From: an uncultured Geobacter sp.
Lineage (GTDB): Bacteria; Desulfobacterota; Desulfuromonadia; Geobacterales; CAIOGM01
DNA: 64,000 nt
Assembly (NCBI GenBank): GCA_903902855.1
Contig: CAIUWK010000095.1
Coordinates: 69,887-133,886 of the forward strand
Reading direction: 5' to 3'
Each line of letters begins with the position of its first letter. Positions within the stretch are counted from its first letter, which is position 1. Both the position numbers and the translations under genes were made by a program. The notes beneath the pieces are model-generated. The model was given only the letters and a program-made list of their open reading frames with translations, was not told the DNA's origin and ran no database searches. This document shows, one piece after another, positions 24,302-34,557 of the stretch.

Positions 24302-24844
24302 TTGGATCTCCTTGATGTCGGCCAGGAACACAAAAAGCCCCGGCAATACCTGAGGGGTATCAACGGAGCCAAATGAAAAAGCGGCTCACGCGACTGATAC
24401 CATGCCCTGCGACAGATGAAACCTGCCGCTCTTCATGAATCAATCGAGCCAAGCCGCTTGAGTCAGCTTAGGGGTTGTCAGCGTCGAAATGTATCAACAG
24501 GTATTCAGCATCCCCTGCCAGTACATAACGCCCGTCTTGACTTACCCATGTCTGACCGCCCGCAGGGAGCCTCTAAGAGGTATTCCAAACAGGACAATCT
24601 ACGATGGTCTTCGACAAGATAAATGGTGTGGACTTACACAGCCACAGTAGTCGGTACTTTTTCCGTGAGAGCCTTTAAGGTATTGTCACGGTACGAGTAG
24701 CCGATACGGATGGTATTGTTTGGGTCAACACCTTTATCTACGTCTTGGATCATACGCCAATGTTTAAATGAAAGTCAAGGCAGGTTAATTTTACCATGAT
24801 TCTTAATGTTAACATTTAGGATAGCGCAATCTAAGCGTGCTAAA
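24302..24844. other. Island intergenic region between AlpA-like and integrase genes
   Basis: No convincing gene. CCGTGA...TCACGG at 24666-24695 encloses an inner CCTTTAAGG, a cruciform-like structure. CCGATACGG occurs near 24706, and a perfect AATGTTAACATT palindrome at 24805-24816 just downstream of the integrase stop. A regulator-binding or promoter function for the AlpA operon is likely, but no clear promoter was identified. Confidence 0.4.
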
Positions 24845-26239
24845 TCACGCTGCTTTCCTCGCTCTTGCATCGTCAAGTGAAATAACATTGCTGTGATCCG
24901 CCCCTGCGGGAGACAACCCGGCATTGGTGAGAATGTAGCCGGCTATCAACTCAACTGCCGCACGTAGTACCGGAAGTTCAAATTGCACATACCCCTGAGT
25001 AACGTCTGTCGGAAGGGCATGATTGACAAGTCGCTTCTGTGTAAATGACGGGATGCCTACCGCTGTAGCATAGGTCAGGAAACCACGCCTAAAATCGTGC
25101 ATCATGAAGTTAACACCGCTCAGCTCGGAGACCTGCGCCAATGTTCCGCGAGGATCTTTTAGATGTCCCGTAGGACCATGTGATGGGAATACGAAACCAT
25201 CAGGGCCGGTGTAGAAGTCCGATTGATACTGTGTTAACACACCAACCATGTGCGCGGCCAATGGTACGAGCAACATCTTGCCGTTTTTGGTGATCCTAAA
25301 CAGCACGGTCTTTTCTCCTAAGTCGATGTCGCCCCATTGCAGGCTTGCCAACTCACCCTTTCGCGCTCCGGTGAACATGCCCAGGAGGAGCATTGTCTTT
25401 GTTCCTTCAATGTCCAGGCTGTTGACGGCCTCGAACCACGGCTTGAGCTGTTCAGATTTTATGAAAGTGTCCCTCCGCTCCAGCTTAAACCAACCATCGG
25501 TTTTCGATAGCACACACACCGGATTACGGGTGAACGTATCTTCCAGCACAGCCACGCCATAGGCGAAGACGGCACGTAATACCCTCATAGCGAGGTCAGC
25601 CGCCCCCTTGCCCCCTCGTTGGCCCTTCCTTGCGTTACCCTTGGGGGTGATGTACTCCTGATCTGTCTTGACGGTCCCGATTTCAATGTGTCGGGTTTCG
25701 ATCATGCTGGAGGTGATACCCCGCGCCGGCCTGTCCATCCAATCGGAAAAATGAGTATCCATGCTCATTCGGTACTGCCCCATCGTGGACGCTTTCAATT
25801 TCCCCTTAGCCGACTTCATAGCAAGATACCGCTCAAAGAGTGCTCTCAGCGTCAGGTCTTTGCTTTCCTCGGTCCTCCGTACCTGCTCCAGAGCTGCAAG
25901 CCGCACCTGCTCTTCTGCTCGTCTCATAGCAGGCGTTATATCCTGACCTGCGTCGTCTATGATTATCTTGGCCAGCTTAACCATTTCCCGGTGATGGTCG
26001 GTGTCCACATTGCCGTGATCATCTTCCCTGACCTTACCAAGAGTTTCCTTCACCTCGAACCGTCGCCCCTCAAGCAAGGGGGTTTTGCATCTGACCTGCA
26101 CGAAATAGGTCTTGCTCTTGCCGGATACCCTGACACCAAATCCTGTAAGCTTGGTGTCGAAGTAATCAATCTGTCTACCCGGTTCAGTTGGCCGTTGCAG
26201 CTTGTCGATGCCTGTTGGTGTCAGTCTTTCTTTTGGCAT
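24845..26239 (-). CDS. Tyrosine-type site-specific integrase
   Basis: The 464-residue protein has an N-terminal DUF4102-like arm-binding domain (TGFGVRVSGKSKTYFVQVR), a SAM-like core-binding domain (residues about 128-240) and the catalytic domain with Arg293 (FTGARKGEL), Lys318/321 (ITKNGK), His381-x-x-Arg384 (HDFRRG), His407 and Tyr417 (QGYVQFE). All catalytic residues are present, so it should be active. AGGGGGTG precedes the ATG. It should catalyse integration at tRNA-Ser. ATGTAGCA repeats overlap its leader, so autoregulation is likely. Confidence 0.95.
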   Translation of the reverse strand: MPKERLTPTGIDKLQRPTEPGRQIDYFDTKLTGFGVRVSGKSKTYFVQVRCKTPLLEGRRFEVKETLGKVREDDHGNVDTDHHREMVKLAKIIIDDAGQDITPAMRRAEEQVRLAALEQVRRTEESKDLTLRALFERYLAMKSAKGKLKASTMGQYRMSMDTHFSDWMDRPARGITSSMIETRHIEIGTVKTDQEYITPKGNARKGQRGGKGAADLAMRVLRAVFAYGVAVLEDTFTRNPVCVLSKTDGWFKLERRDTFIKSEQLKPWFEAVNSLDIEGTKTMLLLGMFTGARKGELASLQWGDIDLGEKTVLFRITKNGKMLLVPLAAHMVGVLTQYQSDFYTGPDGFVFPSHGPTGHLKDPRGTLAQVSELSGVNFMMHDFRRGFLTYATAVGIPSFTQKRLVNHALPTDVTQGYVQFELPVLRAAVELIAGYILTNAGLSPAGADHSNVISLDDARARKAA

Positions 26240-26289
26240 GTAGCACCCCCTGAAAATCCATGTAGCAAATATGTAGCAAATATGTAGCA
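26238..26289 (+). repeat. Right integrase arm-type sites (four ATGTAGCA repeats)
   Basis: ATGTAGCA starts at 26238, 26260, 26271 and 26282; the last three are spaced 11 bases. The first includes the integrase start codon. The same octamer pair occurs at 18260-18278. Orientation is the same at both ends. They lie between the integrase promoter and its start, so binding would also repress the integrase. Confidence 0.7.
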
Positions 26290-26298
26290 GATAAACTT

Positions 26299-26327
26299 AA
26301 AGTATCATGTACCTTTTTAAAGGTCAA
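26299..26327 (-). promoter_or_regulatory. Promoter of the integrase gene
   Basis: On the minus strand TTGACC (26322-26327) and TACTTT (26299-26304) are 17 bases apart. The transcript would start about 50 bases before the coding region, running through the ATGTAGCA repeats. Confidence 0.6.
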
Positions 26328-26407
26328 TACATATCATGTTCTATGTTTTTCGGGTAGTTACGAGGCAATGGACATTAAAAAAAGGTCAAAAAATACATAC
26401 ACGCTAA

Positions 26408-26465
26408 ACTCGAAATCAGGTGTACGGCAACGTACCTAGGGTTCGAATCCCTACCTCTCCGCCAA
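26408..26465 (+). repeat. Right attachment repeat (attR), displaced 3' part of tRNA-Ser
   Basis: Identical to 18134-18191. It contains the anticodon-loop-to-CCA part of tRNA-Ser without the 5' part, so it is the original chromosomal 3' end separated from its gene by the island. Confidence 0.95.
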
Positions 26466-26495
26466 ATAGCAGTCCGGGATAGTCCGGACAAGTCC

Positions 26496-26525
26496 AAAAG
26501 CCCTTGAGAAATCAAGGGCTTTTGG
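26496..26525 (+). terminator. Original tRNA-Ser terminator, displaced by the island
   Basis: AAAAGCCCTTGA and TCAAGGGCTTTT form a 12-bp stem with a GAAA loop about 30 bases after the right att repeat. In the empty chromosome it would have stood directly behind tRNA-Ser. Confidence 0.8.
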
Positions 26526-26644
26526 TTATTCTATGTCTAGCAAGGTTTTGCCACGTCAAATACAATCCACATTTTTTTACAGTACCGCGTACAGATATCT
26601 GGAGTAATCGTCAAATCGGATACTGTAAAAAGAAGGTGGCAGCA

Positions 26645-26713
26645 ATGCCAAAACGAGTTGCACTGCTGACTGACACGCAAGTGAAGAACGCGAAGCCGAG
26701 AGAGGCGGATTAA
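26645..26713 (+). pseudogene. Remnant N-terminus of a second (P4-type) integrase
   Basis: The reading MPKRVALLTDTQVKNAKPRE followed by AD and a stop is the characteristic N-terminus of DUF4102 integrases of the P4 type, truncated after 22 codons. It lies 180 bases beyond the displaced tRNA fragment, where the integrase of another element inserted in the same tRNA would lie. An 11-bp inverted repeat (TTTTTACAGTA 26574-26584 / TACTGTAAAAA 26621-26631) sits directly upstream. Confidence 0.65.
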
Positions 26714-27441
26714 GGAAGAGTTGAACCATACGCTGCTGGGGCATGAGGAGTGGGAGTGCTGAGATAATCTCCCGACGCGATGATTACCGTTCACTAATCT
26801 TGCATCGCTGCAAGCATGCTATTGAGATCTGCGAGTTATGCTGACACAAGAATTGACAAAAATACGACCGCTATTGTAAAATTTATCATATGCATCCCAG
26901 AGCACTGATATAAAACTTTATATTAAGCGGCCAGGCATGAAATATGACAGTAATGATGAAAATTTTAAATAGTATGCTGTCACGGTTATGGACTATAAAA
27001 ATAAGTTTAAACTATGAGAGGATAAAGATCCTGTTGGGCCAGGAAGGTGCAACCCTTCAAGTATGAGTAATTTTTTAAGGATAGTAGTTCAGAACCGCCA
27101 TGCCATAAAAAGATTTATATTTCAATAACCTACGATTTAACCTCAGACATAGACGCGATATTGGCTGGCTCTTCGTCGTATCACGTGGGTAGCGCGAATA
27201 GTTTCGTAAACAGCAGTCACTTTCGCCCGGATTCCGCACGCATCGAACAATCGGGGCACTTCCAGTGTCGTTGAGCCTGTTTTTGGCAGCAGGAACACTG
27301 CTGCCAAAGCCTTGACCTAATGATCTTGCCCAGCAACTGCCGGCGAAACAACGGCAGCGGTCCGACTCACCTACTATCGCCCTGTATTACACCTTGCGGT
27401 ACCACCAGTTAGTGTTTTAATGAGAATACGGAGTTTCTCCC
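26714..27441. other. Intergenic region, probable decayed element DNA
   Basis: No gene supported. It is AT-rich to about 27150 and then more GC-rich. A perfect 10-bp inverted repeat (TTTGGCAGCA/TGCTGCCAAA, 27282-27308, 7-base loop) lies about 130 bases before the hybrid kinase. No clear promoter for that kinase was picked out. Confidence 0.4.
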
Positions 27442-30400
27442 ATGAATGAATCCAAAACGGGTTCGCTGACCAACCTGACGCGGTTCATCCCGTTGCTGGT
27501 CCTCTGTATTTCACTTGCGCTTTCCTTGGGTATGTGGCGAACACTCAACAACAATTATCGACAGAAGGCCGAGATAACCTATAAGGATTTAACCGAGGAC
27601 CTCAGCCAGCGACTGGTCAATCGGTTGCATGACCATGAACAGGTTCTTCTAGGCGGTGTTGGCCTCTTCAATGCGGCGAACACAGAAGTCACCCGTGACC
27701 AGTGGCGCCGTTACGTTTCCTCGTTACAGCTTGACACAAATCATCCAGGTATTCTGGGCGTTGGGTACAGCGTCTGGCTGACCCCGTCGGAAAGAGAAGC
27801 AAACATCAGGACAATCCGTTCCCAGGGTTTCCCGGAATACCTCATCAAACCAGAGGGGGTGCGGGATGTCTATACTTCCATCATTTTTCTGGAACCATTC
27901 AACTGGCGCAATCAACGGGCCTTCGGCTATGACATGTACAGTGAGCCAACACGCCGGGCAGCACTTGATAGCGCCAGGGATTCAGGCCTGACTACCATTG
28001 CCGCCCGCATAATCCTTGTTCAAGAGACCGAGAAAAACAAACAGAGCGGCATGTTGATGTATGTGCCGCAGTATCGACAAGGATTACCGCTTGATTCGGT
28101 GGAAAACCGCAGGAAAGCATTACGCGGATTTGTCTACAGTCCCATACGGATGAACGATTTTGTCTATGGCACGTTCGGCACACTTCCCAAGGGAATAGCC
28201 TTTGAAATTTTTACTGACCCGTTGAAAAAGCCCGGGTCCCTGCTGTTCAGCAGCGAGCAGGCAGAAAAAACAACCATTCCACCAGGCTTTACTCCAGGCT
28301 TCACCAGCGAGATAAAAGTAGATGTGTATGGCAAAACCTGGCTCTTTTCGTTCAAGAACCTTCCAGCATTCTCAGAACATTTCGAAAAAGACAAATCCTA
28401 TCTGGCACTGGCACTGGGCATCATTTCCAGCCTGATGCTTACCTCAATTTGCTGGCTACTGCTCAATACCCGGAACAAAGCTCTTGCTCTCGCCCAAAAC
28501 ATGACCGAGGAATTTCAGAAAAGTGAAACCCGGCTGCACGCCATCATCAACGAATCTCCCGTTCCCAAAAGAATTAGCGATAGCAACGAGAACATAACCT
28601 ATATCAATAAGGCATTTGTCACGACCTATGGTTATTCTCTTGATGATGTCAAAACCGTCAAAGACTGGTGGCAAAAAGCTTATCCTGACCCTGACTACCG
28701 GCAGCAAATTATCGACACCTGGGCGGAACATCTGCATGCGTTCAAAACTGAAGGTGGTGCCCTCGAACCATTTGAAACGACAATACGTTGCAAGAACGGG
28801 ACGGTAAAGAACGTCATCGCCTACGTTACTGCGCTAGATGGAAGTCCGGATTGCGAGACATTAACGGTTCTCACTGACATCACCGAACGCAAGCTGTTGG
28901 AAGATAAGTTGAAAAGCAGCGAGGAGCAGCATCGAATGCTCTACCAAAATGCTGCCGTTGCCATCTTAATCATTAATTCCGATCTGGATATTCTTTCTGT
29001 CAACGAACAAGCTTGCCGGCAGTACAACTACTCGCTTGGAGATTTTCAGAAGTTGCGGCTCAGCGATATTCAGACGCCGCAAGGAACCGAACAATTTTCG
29101 GAACAAATAGCCTTATTGGCCAGGGATGGGAATGTCACTTTTGAGACCGTCCACCGTGATGTCCAGGGAAGAGAAATCCCAGTAGAAGTGAATGCATCAA
29201 AAATCATTTACGACGGTAAGCCGTGCGTGATGGGCGTCTGTCGCGACATATCCGAGCGCAAACAAGCTGAAATCGAAGCGCAACTCACCCAGGAACGACT
29301 TGAATGCCTGGTAAGAGTTTCCCAAAATTCTTCACACAATATCCAGAATTTGCTCGATTTTACGTTGAATGAGGCGATAAGGCTCACCCGCAGCAAAATC
29401 GGCTACATATATTTCTACAATGAAGATACCCGTCAGTTTATTCTGAACAGTTGGTCAAAGGACGTCATGGCAGAGTGCACCATTACCGAACCACAGACCT
29501 GCTATGATCTCGACAAAACCGGCATCTGGGGTGAAGTAGTCCGCCAACGCACCGCAATCATTCTCAATGATTTCCAGGCTCCCCACCACCTAAAAAAGGG
29601 GTACCCAGAAGGACATGCCCCGCTGTATCGCTACCTCTCCATTCCAGTCTTTAACGAGAACAAAATTGTCGCTGTGGTGGCGGTAGCCAACAGGGATAGC
29701 GATTATAGCAATAATGACGTGCATCAACTTACCCTGATGATAGAGTCGGTATGGCAGATGACCGAAAGAATCCGGTGGGAGATAGAACTCACCAAGGCAA
29801 AAGAATCGGCAGAGACAGCTAATCGAGCGAAGAGCGAGTTCCTGGCCAACATGAGCCATGAAATTCGCACTCCCATGAACGGTATTATTGGTATGAGTCA
29901 GTTGCTTTCCTACTCCGAACTAACCGAAGAGCAGGAAGAATTCCTCTCCGCGATTACCACCTCCGCCAACAACCTCCTCACCCTGATAAACGACATCCTT
30001 GACCTTTCCAAAATTGAAGCTGACAAAATGGGTATCAATATTGATATGTTCAGCCTGCACAACTGCATTGAAGAGCTGCTCAAGACACAACTGTCACTCA
30101 TCATGCAGAAGAGGCTCTCTTACAAGATTGACATCCAAGAGGATATCCCCGATGCCCTTCTCGGCGATCAATTACGCATCAAGCAGATATTGTTGAACCT
30201 GGTAGGCAACGCCATCAAATTTACGGCTACAGGTGGGGTTGGTATTTCAGCAACGCTGGTTGAGCGACGTGGTTCCGGGATACTGCTGGATATTTCCGTG
30301 CATGACACGGGCATTGGCATGTCACAGGAAGTACAAGAGCGAATCTTTGAGCCGTTCTGTCAAGCCGACCACATGATATCCAGCCAGTTTGGGGGTACCG

Positions 30401-30939
30401 GCCTGGGGTTGACCATCTGCCGCCGTTTGGCCGAATTGATGGGCGGCGGTATTGAAGTAGAGAGCCAGGAGGGTATCGGAAGCACCTTCCATCTGAAACT
30501 TCCCTTGCAAATATCTTCCACATCCATAGATGCAATTTCAAAACATAACAATCTTTCCGAAGTTTGGCAGGGACCCTCATTGAACATTCTCTTGGCAGAG
30601 GATAACCCTATCAACACCCGCTATATTAAGACTCTGTTAAAAAAAATGGGACACACCTTAACGTCAGTAGTAAACGGCAGAGATGCAGTACGTGCTGTAG
30701 ATGAAGATGTTTTCGACCTTATTTTGATGGATATTCAAATGCCGGTCATGAATGGGAATGAGGCTTTGAGCGTACTTCGGGAACGAGATAACGGCAACCA
30801 TGTGCCGGTAGTTGCCTTGACCGCCTATGCGCTCAAAGGTGATAAGGAAAAGTTTTTACAGATGGGCTTTGATGGCTACTTGGCCAAACCTGTTGAGGCG
30901 CTCACAATGGCAGACGAGATCAAACGTCTTACAACCTGA
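27442..30939 (+). CDS. Hybrid sensor histidine kinase: CHASE-PAS-PAS-GAF-HisKA-HATPase-REC
   Basis: The 1165-residue protein has two membrane helices (about 14-33 and 320-341) flanking a periplasmic CHASE domain (GILGVGYSVWLTPSEREAN; RAFGYDMYSEPTRRAAL). Two PAS domains (about 355-485 and 492-610), a GAF domain (620-775), HisKA with His806 ([14 protein letters not shown]), HATPase (GNAIKF, DTGIGM, GGTGLGL) and a C-terminal receiver with Asp1097 (LMDIQMP) follow. It senses an extracytoplasmic small ligand and intracellular signals. No HPt domain is present, unlike the next two kinases. Confidence 0.93.
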   Translation: MNESKTGSLTNLTRFIPLLVLCISLALSLGMWRTLNNNYRQKAEITYKDLTEDLSQRLVNRLHDHEQVLLGGVGLFNAANTEVTRDQWRRYVSSLQLDTNHPGILGVGYSVWLTPSEREANIRTIRSQGFPEYLIKPEGVRDVYTSIIFLEPFNWRNQRAFGYDMYSEPTRRAALDSARDSGLTTIAARIILVQETEKNKQSGMLMYVPQYRQGLPLDSVENRRKALRGFVYSPIRMNDFVYGTFGTLPKGIAFEIFTDPLKKPGSLLFSSEQAEKTTIPPGFTPGFTSEIKVDVYGKTWLFSFKNLPAFSEHFEKDKSYLALALGIISSLMLTSICWLLLNTRNKALALAQNMTEEFQKSETRLHAIINESPVPKRISDSNENITYINKAFVTTYGYSLDDVKTVKDWWQKAYPDPDYRQQIIDTWAEHLHAFKTEGGALEPFETTIRCKNGTVKNVIAYVTALDGSPDCETLTVLTDITERKLLEDKLKSSEEQHRMLYQNAAVAILIINSDLDILSVNEQACRQYNYSLGDFQKLRLSDIQTPQGTEQFSEQIALLARDGNVTFETVHRDVQGREIPVEVNASKIIYDGKPCVMGVCRDISERKQAEIEAQLTQERLECLVRVSQNSSHNIQNLLDFTLNEAIRLTRSKIGYIYFYNEDTRQFILNSWSKDVMAECTITEPQTCYDLDKTGIWGEVVRQRTAIILNDFQAPHHLKKGYPEGHAPLYRYLSIPVFNENKIVAVVAVANRDSDYSNNDVHQLTLMIESVWQMTERIRWEIELTKAKESAETANRAKSEFLANMSHEIRTPMNGIIGMSQLLSYSELTEEQEEFLSAITTSANNLLTLINDILDLSKIEADKMGINIDMFSLHNCIEELLKTQLSLIMQKRLSYKIDIQEDIPDALLGDQLRIKQILLNLVGNAIKFTATGGVGISATLVERRGSGILLDISVHDTGIGMSQEVQERIFEPFCQADHMISSQFGGTGLGLTICRRLAELMGGGIEVESQEGIGSTFHLKLPLQISSTSIDAISKHNNLSEVWQGPSLNILLAEDNPINTRYIKTLLKKMGHTLTSVVNGRDAVRAVDEDVFDLILMDIQMPVMNGNEALSVLRERDNGNHVPVVALTAYALKGDKEKFLQMGFDGYLAKPVEALTMADEIKRLTT

Positions 30940-30982
30940 GACATTGTAGTGTTTGCTTACAGCATCTTGAGTAGGCGGATTG

Positions 30983-31444
30983 ATGAACCAACACGAGATA
31001 TCATGTCCTACGAGATGACCAGTGGAATCGGATCAAAGATTTGCTGCCAGGCCGTACCGGTACGGTGGGTGTAACGGCAAAAGATAATAGGCTCTTTCTC
31101 GATGCAGTGCTGTATCGTTATCGAACCGGGATACCCTGGCGGGATCTGCCGTGCTACTTTGGGCATTGGAGCGTTGTTCACACTTGGCTGACAAGGCCTA
31201 TGACGCTGATGAACGAGTGAGCAATCCACTTCTCGCTGTGGGCAAAGAGATCGTCATTCCGCCAAAGAGGAACCGCACATAAACACATGCGTTCGACAAG
31301 GAACTTTATAAAGCACGGCACCTGATAGGAAACTTTTTCTGTAAACTAAAGAAATTTCGAGCTATTGCTGCTCGCTATGACAAAACCGCACGCAATTTTC
31401 TGGCAGCGATACAACTCGTCTCAGTGACCATCTGGCTCAATTGA
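30983..31444 (+). pseudogene. IS5-family transposase remnant with internal deletion
   Basis: The first part reads LRDDQWNRIKDLLPGRTGT, TAKDNRLFLDAVLYRYRTG and IPWRDLPCYFGHWSVVHTWL. After a frame change the second part reads ADKAYDADERVSNPLLAVGK, EIVIPPKRNRT with an in-frame stop, then FDKELYKARHLIGNFFCKLK and RYDKTARNFLAAIQLVSVTIW before the final stop. The central DDE region is missing. It is clearly dead. It separates two kinase genes. Confidence 0.85.
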
Positions 31445-31651
31445 TGACGCGCCCTAAGGGAATGGATTGGAAATGTTCAGCAAAATTTCAAGGGACTCGC
31501 TCGCCCCCCCTGTGATCGCTTACCAACAGGTTCATCAGCCCCACAGCCCCATCGTCTTTGTCAGTCAGACAAGTTATCCTCCGTTTCCTCGCAAAAAAAC
31601 TGCATCATGGACAGCATGTACATCGCACCGGACCGCTAGCTGGCCACGGGA

Positions 31652-34540
31652 ATGGGCTTCCAGCCAAAGTTTGATCAAGATCTGCAAGGCGGACCTGTGT
31701 TGAGAATCAGAAACTACCGATTGAGTAGTGTCGCCATGGCCGCCGGGATTGTGCTGGTGGTTGCCATTGCCATAACCGCAGCCAGCGCTATCACCATACT
31801 GCGTGATCATGAAATTACCTCCTGGAGCAGGCAACTTGACAACTACACGCTGACGCTGGCAGAGCAGACTTATCAGACCATGGCTGCCGCTTATTGGGCC
31901 CTTGATGTCATCGCAGACGAAATCAAAGAGTTAGGCGCTGTAAGTGCTACGGAATTCCAACACAAAGTTAAGACTGAAAAAGTTTACCGACTGCTCAAGG
32001 ACAAAATCGAAATACTGCCGCAAGTCGATGTGATCTCGCTTGTTGCCCGGAATGGTGACGTCATAAATTTCACGCGGTCATACCCACCGCCCCCCATCAA
32101 CCTTGCTGACCGGGATTACTACCAGGAACACCGTGCCAGAGCCACTGCCGGAGACTTTATCAGTGTTTCCGTCCGGAACAAGGGCAACGGCAAATGGGTA
32201 TTCTACATCAGTAAACGCATTAACAACCAACAAGGCGACATGATCGGTTTGCTGCTGGTAGGTATCTCAGTTGATGCCTTTATCAAGTTTTACGAGCGAC
32301 TGGGCATTAACCTTGGCCCAGGTGCGGCGATCTCCCTCTACCGCAATGATTACTCGCTGCTTACCCGCTGGCCACAAAAAGATGCCCTTATCGGTAAAAC
32401 CAACCGGAGCGGGTCAACCTACACAATCCTGGAACAACAGAAGAAGGATCACGGGGTTCTGTACCACGATGCGTCCCGACCTTCCGAGGACAACCCACGC
32501 GGGGGCCGACTCGGAGCAGCCCGCCGGGTCCAGACGTACCCGCTGATAGTCAATCTCTCGGTAACGGACCACTTCTTTCTGGAAAACTGGCGTCATGCCG
32601 TAATCTGGATCGGATCGGTGGCATTTTCGAGTATCGTTGCCTTGCTGGCAGGCACTATTGTCGTGACAAAAACCTTGCGCCGACGGGAACAGGATTTACA
32701 GCAGACGCTCGAACTGAAACAGAGAGCCGAGGCCGCCAGCCAGGCCAAGAGCGAATTCCTGGCCAACATGAGCCATGAGATCCGGACCCCCATGAACGCC
32801 ATCACGGGATTGGGTCGCCTGCTTGACCAGACGGAATTGACACCGGAACAAAAAGATCATCTGGCCAAACTCAATCTGTCGGCCCAGTCTCTGCTACGGC
32901 TCATAGATGATATTCTGGATCTGTCGCGCGTTGAATCCGGAAAGCTTTCTTTGGAAGAGTGCGACTTTTCGCTTCGCCAGAGCCTGAAGCGGGTCCTCGG
33001 CCTGACCTTGGGCTTAGCGTGCGCAAAGGGTCTGTCCCTGCAGACTGAGATCAGCCCCGAGGCACCGGATTGCCTGAAGGGTGACCCCCTCCGCCTTGAA
33101 CAGATTCTCATCAACCTGGTGGGGAACGCGGTGAAATTTACGGAACAGGGCACGGTAGCGGTGGCGGTACAGGTAGCGGAACCTGCCGGCAGTGGCGATC
33201 AGGGGCGGGTCCGGCTGGCCTTCAGCGTAAAGGATACCGGGATCGGTCTCTCTGCTGACCAATTTGACCGACTCTTCGAACCGTTCACCCAGCAGGACAG
33301 TTCTACCACCCGGCGCTACGGCGGCAGCGGCTTGGGGCTTGCCATCTGCAAACGGTTGGCAGATCTAATGGATGGCACAATAGAGGCTACTGGTATGCCG
33401 GGGGCGGGCTGCACCTTTAGGGTGGTCATTCCCTTCGGGATAGGCGACGAGTCTCTGCTGTCGTCACGGGATATGGTGGCAGCCGTACCGGAAGAGGCTC
33501 TACGCCGAATCCGCGGGGCGCGCCTCCTGATCGCCGAAGACAACAGCATCAACCAGCAGATCTTGGCCCGTCTTTTGGCACAGCTTGGTCTGTTGGTGAT
33601 GATGGTGGACAACGGCCGGGAGGCAGTGACGGCTGTGGCCCATGCCGACAAGCCATTCGCCGCCGTGCTCATGGACCTCCAGATGCCGGAGATGGACGGC
33701 TACGAGGCCACCCGGATCATCCGGGAGCACCACAGCGCCGAGGAACTGCCGATCATTGCCGTGACGGCCCACGCCTTGCCCGCAGACCGGCAGCGATGTC
33801 TGGACTCCGGGATGAACGATCACTTGACTAAACCGATCGATGTGGTCCGGCTCCATGAACTCCTGGTTCGCTGGATCGTCCCCACCGGACTGGAGGTGCC
33901 GCAGTTGGCGTCGGAAGCGGAGGCGGGACCCGTTACGAGTCCGGCGGCCACATTTTACGCGTTGCCCGGCTTGGACGTGCCGGCAGCATTGGCCCGGCTG
34001 AACATTTCCTTTGCCCAGTATCGGGAGTTCGTCATCCAGTTCAGCCGGGAACACCGGGAGGATGCCGCCCTGCTCCGGAACCATCTGGCGGCTGGAGACC
34101 TGAAGGCAGCCCGGATTGTGGCACATACCCTGAAAGGGGTGGTCGGCAATCTGGGGGCGACCGCATTGTATCCTGCAGCCGTTGTCCTGGAAACAGCCCT
34201 TAAACAGGGTGATACCGCAGAAGCCGCCCGGCTCTTGCCGGATGTCGAAACGCATCTGGTGTCGGTCATTACGGGGGCGGCCCTTCTTGCCCAAGAGGTG
34301 CCTGCCACTACCCACCCCGATGACCACAGCGCCAACCCTCCTGCGGTGGTGGAACTGTTATCCGAGTTGTCCCGGTTGCTGGCGGCCCGGGATCTGGCGG
34401 CACTGGAACTGTTTGCCCACGTGCAACCGTATCTGGCCAGGAGTATGGAGGCAGAAGCCATGGCGAACTTGGTCGGGCGTATGGATAAACTGGATTTTAG
34501 TGGTGCACTTGAGTATCTCCACAAGAGTACCCCCGGTTAG
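31652..34540 (+). CDS. Hybrid sensor histidine kinase with Cache sensor, REC and HPt domains
   Basis: The 962-residue protein has helices at about 28-49 and 316-338 enclosing a dCache-type sensor ([40 protein letters not shown]). HisKA carries His375, HATPase has GNAVKF/DTGIGL/GGSGLGL, the receiver has Asp675 (LMDLQMP) and a C-terminal HPt has His825 ([13 protein letters not shown]). A full phosphorelay in one chain. The start is uncertain: GTG at 31697 with AAGGCGG ahead is as good as ATG 31652. The upstream sequence is IS5 debris. Confidence 0.9.
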   Translation: MGFQPKFDQDLQGGPVLRIRNYRLSSVAMAAGIVLVVAIAITAASAITILRDHEITSWSRQLDNYTLTLAEQTYQTMAAAYWALDVIADEIKELGAVSATEFQHKVKTEKVYRLLKDKIEILPQVDVISLVARNGDVINFTRSYPPPPINLADRDYYQEHRARATAGDFISVSVRNKGNGKWVFYISKRINNQQGDMIGLLLVGISVDAFIKFYERLGINLGPGAAISLYRNDYSLLTRWPQKDALIGKTNRSGSTYTILEQQKKDHGVLYHDASRPSEDNPRGGRLGAARRVQTYPLIVNLSVTDHFFLENWRHAVIWIGSVAFSSIVALLAGTIVVTKTLRRREQDLQQTLELKQRAEAASQAKSEFLANMSHEIRTPMNAITGLGRLLDQTELTPEQKDHLAKLNLSAQSLLRLIDDILDLSRVESGKLSLEECDFSLRQSLKRVLGLTLGLACAKGLSLQTEISPEAPDCLKGDPLRLEQILINLVGNAVKFTEQGTVAVAVQVAEPAGSGDQGRVRLAFSVKDTGIGLSADQFDRLFEPFTQQDSSTTRRYGGSGLGLAICKRLADLMDGTIEATGMPGAGCTFRVVIPFGIGDESLLSSRDMVAAVPEEALRRIRGARLLIAEDNSINQQILARLLAQLGLLVMMVDNGREAVTAVAHADKPFAAVLMDLQMPEMDGYEATRIIREHHSAEELPIIAVTAHALPADRQRCLDSGMNDHLTKPIDVVRLHELLVRWIVPTGLEVPQLASEAEAGPVTSPAATFYALPGLDVPAALARLNISFAQYREFVIQFSREHREDAALLRNHLAAGDLKAARIVAHTLKGVVGNLGATALYPAAVVLETALKQGDTAEAARLLPDVETHLVSVITGAALLAQEVPATTHPDDHSANPPAVVELLSELSRLLAARDLAALELFAHVQPYLARSMEAEAMANLVGRMDKLDFSGALEYLHKSTPG

Positions 34541-34557
34541 CATGAGGAGCAGGTCAC

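Larger units (their letters stand above)
18134..26465. mobile_element. Integrated genomic island at tRNA-Ser(CGA), about 8.3 kb
   Basis: Perfect 58-bp direct repeats of the tRNA 3' part bound the element. A tyrosine integrase is transcribed leftward from near the right repeat. Behind it on the minus strand come an AlpA-like protein, two small coupled genes, a DUF1376 protein and a PC4-like protein. On the plus strand an AT-rich cargo block (20737-22841) is found. The left 2.4 kb is nearly gene-free but rich in CGTGTTAAC. No capsid, tail, relaxase or conjugation genes are present. Size and content fit a phage-satellite-like or non-conjugative integrative element; this classification is inference. 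Confidence 0.9.

Noticed and set aside
24416-24622. 68-codon plus-strand reading in the island spacer
   Set aside because: No ribosome-binding site, composition not protein-like, and convergent into the AlpA/int spacer without context.
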